Shown: positions 55,451 through 64,000 of the stretch, piece by piece | Numbering within the stretch: position 1 is the stretch's first letter | Layout of the letters: every line of letters begins with the position of its first letter | Assembly: GCF_040500525.1 (NCBI RefSeq) | Contig: NZ_CP159402.1 | Span: forward strand, 2,293,501-2,357,500 | DNA: 64,000 nt | DNA from: Azospirillum formosense | GTDB lineage: Bacteria > Pseudomonadota > Alphaproteobacteria > Azospirillales > Azospirillaceae | Reading direction: 5' to 3' | Notes under the pieces: generated by a model | Told to the model about the DNA's origin: nothing | What the model saw: only the letters and a program-made list of their open reading frames with translations | Databases searched by the model: none | Made by a program: the position numbers and the translations under genes

Positions 55451-56353
55451 ATGACGACGGCCCCAACATCGACCGAGTCTCCGGACGGCTGGCTGGAAAC
55501 GGTGGTCGTTCCGCGCACCAGCGACATCGGCGGGTTCGAGGTGCGGCGCGCCCTGCCCTCCGTCCGCAAGCGGATGGTCGGGCCGTTCGTCTTCCTCGAC
55601 CAGATGGGCCCGGCGATCCTCAAGGCCGGGGCGGGCATCGACGTGCGCCCGCACCCGCACATCGGGCTGGCCACCGTCACCTATCTGTTCGAGGGCGAGA
55701 TCCTGCACCGCGACAGCCTGGGCACCGTCCTGCCGATCCGGCCGGGGGCGGTGAACTGGATGACCGCCGGGCGCGGCATCGCCCATTCCGAACGCTCCGC
55801 CACCGACGAGCGCGGGCGCGACCGGCTACTCTCGGGCATCCAGTCCTGGGTCGCCCTGCCCAAGACCCATGAGGAGACCGACCCCGCCTTCGTCCATCTC
55901 GGCGCCGACGAGCTGCCGGTGGTGGACGGCGAGGGCAAGCGTCTGCGCGTCGTCGCGGGCGCGGCGTACGGCGTACGTTCGCCCATGAACACGCTGTGGG
56001 ACACGCTGTACGTCGACGCCTCGCTGGACGCCGGCGCCCGCCTGCCCATCGACCGCGAGACGGAGGAGCGGGCGCTCTACATCGCCGACGGCACCGTCAC
56101 CATCCACGGCGACCGCTTCGAATCCGGGCGGCTTCTGGTGCTGCGCCCCGGCGATGCCATCACCGTGGAGGCCGAAACCGCCGCCCGCCTGATCCTGCTG
56201 GGCGGCGCCGTGATGGACGGCCCGCGCCACATCTGGTGGAACTTCGTCTCCAGCCGCCAGGACCGCATCGAACAGGCCAAGGCCGAATGGAAGGCCGGCC
56301 GGTTCGACGCCGTTCCCGGCGAGACGGAGTTCATTCCGCTGCCGGAACGGTGA
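55451..56353 (+). CDS. Pirin family protein (second copy)
   Basis: This is a 300-residue bicupin. It has VVPRTSDIGGFEVRRALPS, FVFLDQMGP, and the metal His/Glu ligands in RPHPHIGLATVTYLFEGE, HRDSLGT and GIAHSERS. ATG 55451 has GGGAGG six bases upstream. It differs in length and sequence from the pirin at 37176-38024, so the two are old paralogues. It overlaps the 3' end of the convergent MoeA gene by 23 bases. Function likely redox or oxygenase-related; unproven. Confidence 0.9.
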   Translation: MTTAPTSTESPDGWLETVVVPRTSDIGGFEVRRALPSVRKRMVGPFVFLDQMGPAILKAGAGIDVRPHPHIGLATVTYLFEGEILHRDSLGTVLPIRPGAVNWMTAGRGIAHSERSATDERGRDRLLSGIQSWVALPKTHEETDPAFVHLGADELPVVDGEGKRLRVVAGAAYGVRSPMNTLWDTLYVDASLDAGARLPIDRETEERALYIADGTVTIHGDRFESGRLLVLRPGDAITVEAETAARLILLGGAVMDGPRHIWWNFVSSRQDRIEQAKAEWKAGRFDAVPGETEFIPLPER

Positions 56354-58300
56354 AGCCGAGCGCCGTCAGCCTCTGACGCACCGCCGGATCGGCCAGCGCC
56401 GCCAGGAAACGCCGGACCGCCGGCCGGTCCCGGCGGTCGTTGGGGATGACGAAGTCGTAATGCTCCGCCTGCAGCGGCAGGAAGCCCAGCCCGTAGAGGG
56501 TGGCGACGCTTTCGATGGCGACACCCCAGTCGGCGCGCCCCTGGGCCACCGCCACGGCGACCGCGTTGTGCGACTTGGCCTGCGACCAGTAGCCGGTGGG
56601 GCGCGCCGCCCCGAGCAGCCGGTCGGTCAGGATGCGCGTGCCGCTGCCGGCGTTGCGGTTGACCAGGATGCAGTCGGGGTCCTGCGCCGCCGCCAGACCG
56701 GCCTCCTCGGCCGTTCTGCCTTCGAATCGATCGTCGCCCTTGCGGAAGACGATGCCCTGAAGGCGGCGGTAGCCGGTCACCAGACCGAGCGCCGGGGTCA
56801 GGAAGGGGCGGTTGTACTCCCCGCTCTTGGGGTCCATCAGGTGGATGGCCGCGACGTCGCATTCGCCGCGCCGGGCGGCGGCGAGGCCGCCCATGGAACC
56901 GACGTTCAGCGCCTTGACGGTCAGCCCCTCCCCGACCAGTTGGCCGGTGATGGCGTCCAGCCCGACGCAATGGCTGCCGATCACGATCAGGTCGGCGGGG
57001 CGGGTGTCGCGCCCGATGCGCTGGACCGACACCGGGGTGCCGGCCTCCACCGCCTCCGCCTGCGGGTCGATGGCGATGAAGCCGTCCGCCGCGCTGAAGG
57101 CGGTCACCGCGCCGGAGCCCTTGGAGAGGGGATAGGCGGCCAGCCCGCCGTCCGCCCCGCGCACCAGCGAGACCATCACATATTCGGTCCGGCCCCGTTC
57201 CGATCCCAGCCGCATCGGCAGGGCCGCGTCGACGCTCTCCTTCGCCGCCGGCGGCAGGCCGGCCAGCGCGCGCAGCACCGGGGCGACGAACTCGTGGAAG
57301 GTGAACATGGCGGAGGTCGGGAAGCCGGGCAGGATCACCACCGGCTTGCCCTTCGTTACGGCCAGGCACAGAGGCTTGCCGGGCTTCAGCGCGACGCCGT
57401 GCGCAACGATGCCGGGGTCGGTCAGGCGGCTGATGATGCGGTGGGACAGGTCGCCGGCTCCCTTCGACGTGCCGCCCGACAGCAGCAGCGCGTCGCAGGC
57501 CAGCCCCCGCTCGACCAGCGGCGCCAGCTCGGCCTCGTCGTCGCGGGCGATGCCCAGCCGGACCGCCTCCCCGCCCAGCTCCTCCACCGCGGCGGCGAGG
57601 ACGGCGGCGTTCGAATCATAGACAGCGCCGGGACGGATCGGCGCGCCGGGGGCGACGATCTCGTCGCCGGTGGAGAGGATCGCCACGCGGGGACGGCGGA
57701 CCACCGAGACCTCGGCCTGCCCGATGGCCGCCAGGACGCCGATCTCGCGCGAGGTCAGCACCTGCCCGCGGCGCATCACCGTCTCGCCGCGCCCGATGTC
57801 CGACCCGGCGGCGGCGACGAAGGCGCCGGGCACCACCGGCTTGCGGACCTCCACCAGAAGAGCGTCCCCCTCCTCCCGCGACTCGGTGTGCTCCACCATG
57901 ACCACGGCGTCGGCGCCGCGCGGCAGCATGCCGCCGGTGGCGAGCACCGTGGCCGTGCCGGGGGCGACGGTCAGCGCCGGGACGCGCCCGGCGGACAGCA
58001 CCTCGTCGTTGAGGCGCAGCACGACCGGCGTGTCCTCGCCCGCCCCCTGGGTGTCGGCGGCGCGCACCGCGAAGCCGTCCACCGAGGAGCGGTCGAAGCC
58101 GGGGACATCGACCCCGCCACCACGTCGGCGGCCAGCACGCGGCCCAGCGCGGCGCCCAGCGGCACCGTCTCCGCCCCCTTGGGCGTCAGGTCGAGATGGC
58201 GGCGGAAGCGCGCCTCGGCCTCGTCGCGGCCGATCACCTCAAGAAACTGCTCCTGCCGGGCCGCCTGGGCGACAAACCGCCGGATGTCCTGGTTGGACAC
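56331..58300 (-). pseudogene. MoeA-PBP-like fusion, one-base frameshift near its 5' end
   Basis: The intact product would be about 656 residues: a MoeA domain (about 1-420) that inserts molybdate into adenylylated molybdopterin, then a periplasmic-binding-protein-like (PBP_like) domain (from about 430) that may bind molybdate. GTG 58300 follows GGGGGAAGGG. The frame breaks at a run of four C (58112-58115): before it the product reads LAADVVAG, and one base later the expected VDVPGFDRSSVDGFAVRAAD continues in another frame to 56331. GDEIVAPG and SGGTSKGAGDLSHR are intact downstream. Either a real mutation or a sequencing error; the absence of other damage favours recent or artificial origin. 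Confidence 0.75.
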
Positions 58301-58326
58301 GCCCTTCCCCCCTCGCTCGATGCCGT

Positions 58327-59559
58327 TCAGAGACTTGTACCGTCAAAACAGCGCAGGGTCACGGTCGCCCCCGCCGGGACGCCCTCGCTTTCCGCCGGGA
58401 TCAGCACGAAGCCGTCGGCCAGCACCGCCCCGGCCAGACCCGGCCGGTTCGGGGAGGCGACCGGCTCGACCAGCCCATCCGCCGTCCGACGCACGCGATG
58501 GAGTTCGGTGCAGCCGATCTCCGACACCAGCTTGCGCACCGCCACGGCGGGAACCGCCGGGTGCGGCAGCGCCGGGTCCCGCCCGGCCAGACGGCGTACC
58601 GCCCGCCCGGCCAGCAGCTCATAGGCCGTCAAACAGGCCATCGGCTCGCCGGGCAGCAGGACGGCGGGCACGCCGCCGGCCGTCCCCAGCGCCGCCGAAT
58701 CGCCGGGGCGCAGGGCCACGCCGTGCAGGGCCAGCGCCCCCGCGTCGGCCAGGGCCAGCGGGGCCACGTCGTCCTCCCCCACCCCGGTGCGCCCGGCGGA
58801 GATCAGCAGGTCGGCGCCGGGGGCCGCGTAGGCGGCGGCCAGCGCGGCGCGGTCCGCCGGCAGCGGCCCCACCAGCTCCGCCACGCCGCCGTCCCGCGCC
58901 ACCAGAGCGGTGAGCATGGCGCCCAGCGTGTCGGGACCGGACCGCGGCCCCCCGGCCAGCACGATCCGCACCCGCGGGCGGGCGCCGACCTGCAGCGTGT
59001 CGACCCCCAGCGCGGCGAGCAGCCCCAGATCCTGCGGGCGCAGCCGGTGCCCGGCGGTCAGCAGGACCGTCCCGGCGCGCAGGCCGTCGCCCCGCCGCTC
59101 CACCCCGTCGCCGGGGGCGGCGCTGTCCAGCGCCTCGACGAAGGGGCCGTCGGCCTGCAGGGCCTCCACGGGAAGGACCGCGTCGGTCCCCGGCGGCATC
59201 GGTTCCCCCGCCGCCACCGTTGCGGCGCCCGGCAGCGGCACCGGGTTGTAGGAGCCGGCGCCGAGCGTGTCGCTGGAGGCGACCGCCACCCCGTCGCGGG
59301 CGGCCCGGTCGGCGGGCGGCCAATCCCCCGGCGCGGTCAGCGGGGCGGCGAGAACCACCCCCTCCGCCAGCGCGGCGGCGAGCCCGGTAAGAGGCACGGC
59401 GCGCGGCGGCAGAGGGGCGACGGCGGCGTCGATCCACCCCTCCATGAGCGGCAGGGCGGCCCGGCTCGCAAAGCCGCGCCCGCGCACGTCGGACGGAGTC
59501 GCTGCGTTGGGAGGCCGGTTCCCGGCCGCGGTGTGGTCTCCGGCTCTGGCCGCGGTCAT
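58327..59559 (-). CDS. Divergent MoeA-like molybdopterin protein
   Basis: This is a 410-residue paralogue of MoeA, next to the MoeA-PBP gene. Recognisable are the domain II start YNPVPLPGAATVAAGEPMP, TDAVLPVEAL and ARPRVRIVLAGGPRSGPDT. The catalytic SSxDG block is degenerate (ADRAARDGVAVAS) and the SGGxS block reads ISAGRTGVGEDD. It may have lost molybdenum insertion and kept substrate binding. ATG 59559 is used. It is 26 bases upstream of the fusion gene on the same strand, so they are co-expressed. Role uncertain. Confidence 0.7.
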   Translation of the reverse strand: MTAARAGDHTAAGNRPPNAATPSDVRGRGFASRAALPLMEGWIDAAVAPLPPRAVPLTGLAAALAEGVVLAAPLTAPGDWPPADRAARDGVAVASSDTLGAGSYNPVPLPGAATVAAGEPMPPGTDAVLPVEALQADGPFVEALDSAAPGDGVERRGDGLRAGTVLLTAGHRLRPQDLGLLAALGVDTLQVGARPRVRIVLAGGPRSGPDTLGAMLTALVARDGGVAELVGPLPADRAALAAAYAAPGADLLISAGRTGVGEDDVAPLALADAGALALHGVALRPGDSAALGTAGGVPAVLLPGEPMACLTAYELLAGRAVRRLAGRDPALPHPAVPAVAVRKLVSEIGCTELHRVRRTADGLVEPVASPNRPGLAGAVLADGFVLIPAESEGVPAGATVTLRCFDGTSL

Positions 59560-59590
59560 GGCTGCACCCGTGATGCCTCAGGTCGGCCCC

Positions 59591-60511
59591 TTATACCGCA
59601 ACCTCCGCACCGGCGCTGCACACGCGGTTGCGGCCCGCCCGCTTGGCCTCGTAGAGCAGGCCGTCGGCGAGCTGGGTCAGCCGGTCGGGGGTGTCGTCCA
59701 GCAGCGGGCGGGCGGTGGCGACGCCCAGGCTGATGGTGATGTGGTCGGCGACATGGGACACCGCGTGGGGCAGGCGCTGCCCGGCCACCGTCCGGCGCAG
59801 GCGCTCGGCCACCTGGACCGCCCCGTCCTCGTCGGTCTCGGGGAGCAGGCAGACGAACTCCTCGCCGCCGTAGCGGGCGATCAGGTCGCCCGGCCTCATC
59901 ATCTGCTCGGCCAGGAGCTGGGCCACCGCGCGCAGGCACTCGTCGCCCGCCTGATGGCCGTAATGGTCGTTGTAGGGCTTGAACTGGTCGACATCGAGCA
60001 TGATCAGCGACAGCGGAAGCTGCACCCGCCCACAGCGCCGCCATTCGCGCAGCAGCACCTCGTCGAAGCGGCGGCGGTTGGCGATGCCGGTCAGGCCGTC
60101 GTTGAAGGACAGGGTGCGCAGCAGGTCGGTCTGCCGTTTCAGCAGCAGATGGTTGCGCACGCGGGCCTTGACGATGGGCGGGCTGATCGGCTTGGAGATG
60201 AAGTCGATGGCCCCGACCTCCAACCCGTAGGTCTCGTCCTCCACCTCGCTCTTGGCCGAGATGAAGATGACCGGGATGTCGCGGGTGATCGGATCGGCCT
60301 TGATCCGCGAGCAGACCTCATAGCCGTCCATCCCCGGCATCATGATGTCCAGCAGCACGAGATCGGGCAGCCGGGACTGCACCAGCTCCAGCGCCTTCGC
60401 CCCGTCGGTCGCGAAATAGATGTCGTGCTCGTCCTTCAGGATGCGACTCAGCACATGCACGTTCGACGGAATGTCGTCGACCACCAGGATCTTTGAGCGT
60501 GCATCGGTCAT
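59591..60511 (-). CDS. PleD-like response regulator diguanylate cyclase
   Basis: This is a 306-residue protein: a receiver domain (about 5-125) with phosphoacceptor D55 (LVLLDIMMPGMDG) and the conserved Lys 107 (ISKPI). A GGDEF domain (about 135-300) follows with active GGEEF at 215-219 and inhibitory I-site RPGD at 206-209. It makes c-di-GMP on phosphorylation. The second receiver of classical PleD is missing. It lies 53 bases downstream of a hybrid kinase gene on the same strand, its likely phosphodonor. Confidence 0.9.
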   Translation of the reverse strand: MTDARSKILVVDDIPSNVHVLSRILKDEHDIYFATDGAKALELVQSRLPDLVLLDIMMPGMDGYEVCSRIKADPITRDIPVIFISAKSEVEDETYGLEVGAIDFISKPISPPIVKARVRNHLLLKRQTDLLRTLSFNDGLTGIANRRRFDEVLLREWRRCGRVQLPLSLIMLDVDQFKPYNDHYGHQAGDECLRAVAQLLAEQMMRPGDLIARYGGEEFVCLLPETDEDGAVQVAERLRRTVAGQRLPHAVSHVADHITISLGVATARPLLDDTPDRLTQLADGLLYEAKRAGRNRVCSAGAEVAV

Positions 60512-60564
60512 GTTCGTTTCCTGGAGAACGGGGTCCGGGAAGGCGGTGTGCGGTGCGAGGCGGG

Positions 60565-64000
<3,436 letters not shown>

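Noticed and set aside
57971..58300. A separate 109-residue gene
   Set aside because: Its first 60 residues are the N-terminus of MoeA and the rest is out-of-frame MoeA sequence, so it is part of the frameshifted fusion gene.

Overview
The window is high-GC DNA from an alphaproteobacterium of the Rhodospirillales, most probably Azospirillum (A. brasilense-like). The grounds are gene content and order: a class II EPSP synthase next to cmk-rpsA-ihfB, an FYDLN-type zinc-ribbon protein followed by tRNA-Ala, the aerobic cobaltochelatase genes cobS/cobT, an IalB-like exported protein, and argB, accA, xerD and aroKB in this neighbourhood. No database search was possible, so the genus is inference. 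It reads as chromosomal housekeeping DNA with an envelope-polysaccharide island at its left edge.

Region 1 (1-10775) is an exopolysaccharide or O-antigen island. It holds two GT4 glycosyltransferases, a COQ7-like diiron protein, an exported beta-helix protein, a Wzy-like polymerase, an AlgX-like SGNH-fold protein that has lost its catalytic residues, two GT2 glycosyltransferases and an asparagine-synthase-like ligase without a glutaminase domain.

Region 2 (10935-30977) is core metabolism and cell machinery. It contains rpmH-rnpA-yidD-yidC with a clear sigma70 promoter, engB, a CPA2 antiporter, argB with a CorA-type transporter, accA with a MAPEG protein, an EamA exporter, malate synthase, xerD translationally coupled to a large exported protein, aroK-aroB, a CBS-pair protein, a DUF2889 protein, an RHH regulator and bolA.

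Region 3 (31143-35210) is the cobalamin locus: a J-domain protein, cobS and cobT. A GxxExxY nuclease-fold cassette with repeat arrays in inverted orientation on both sides sits between cobS and cobT. This is the best candidate in the window for a poorly described mobile unit.

Region 4 (35290-44124) carries an IalB-like protein, an iron(III) uptake set (binding protein and permease, each with a Fur-box-like site, no ATPase in the window), a pirin, upp, a zinc-sensing-type diguanylate cyclase, trpF, pyrF and two small stress or membrane proteins.

Region 5 (44225-56353) has an amine oxidase and ornithine-cyclodeaminase pair, lapA, ihfB, a DUF2189 membrane protein, rpsA, cmk, aroA, gamma-glutamyltransferase, the FYDLN-type protein, tRNA-Ala(GGC), a small Cys-tailed protein and a second pirin.

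Region 6 (56331-64000) holds a MoeA-PBP fusion gene with a one-base frameshift, a divergent second MoeA-like gene, a PleD-like response regulator, and a hybrid histidine kinase that runs off the window.

Three copies of one palindromic repeat family sit at gene 3' ends (near 9207, 21415 and 48310), and several rho-independent terminators separate the units. No CRISPR array, IS transposase, rRNA or prophage gene was seen.
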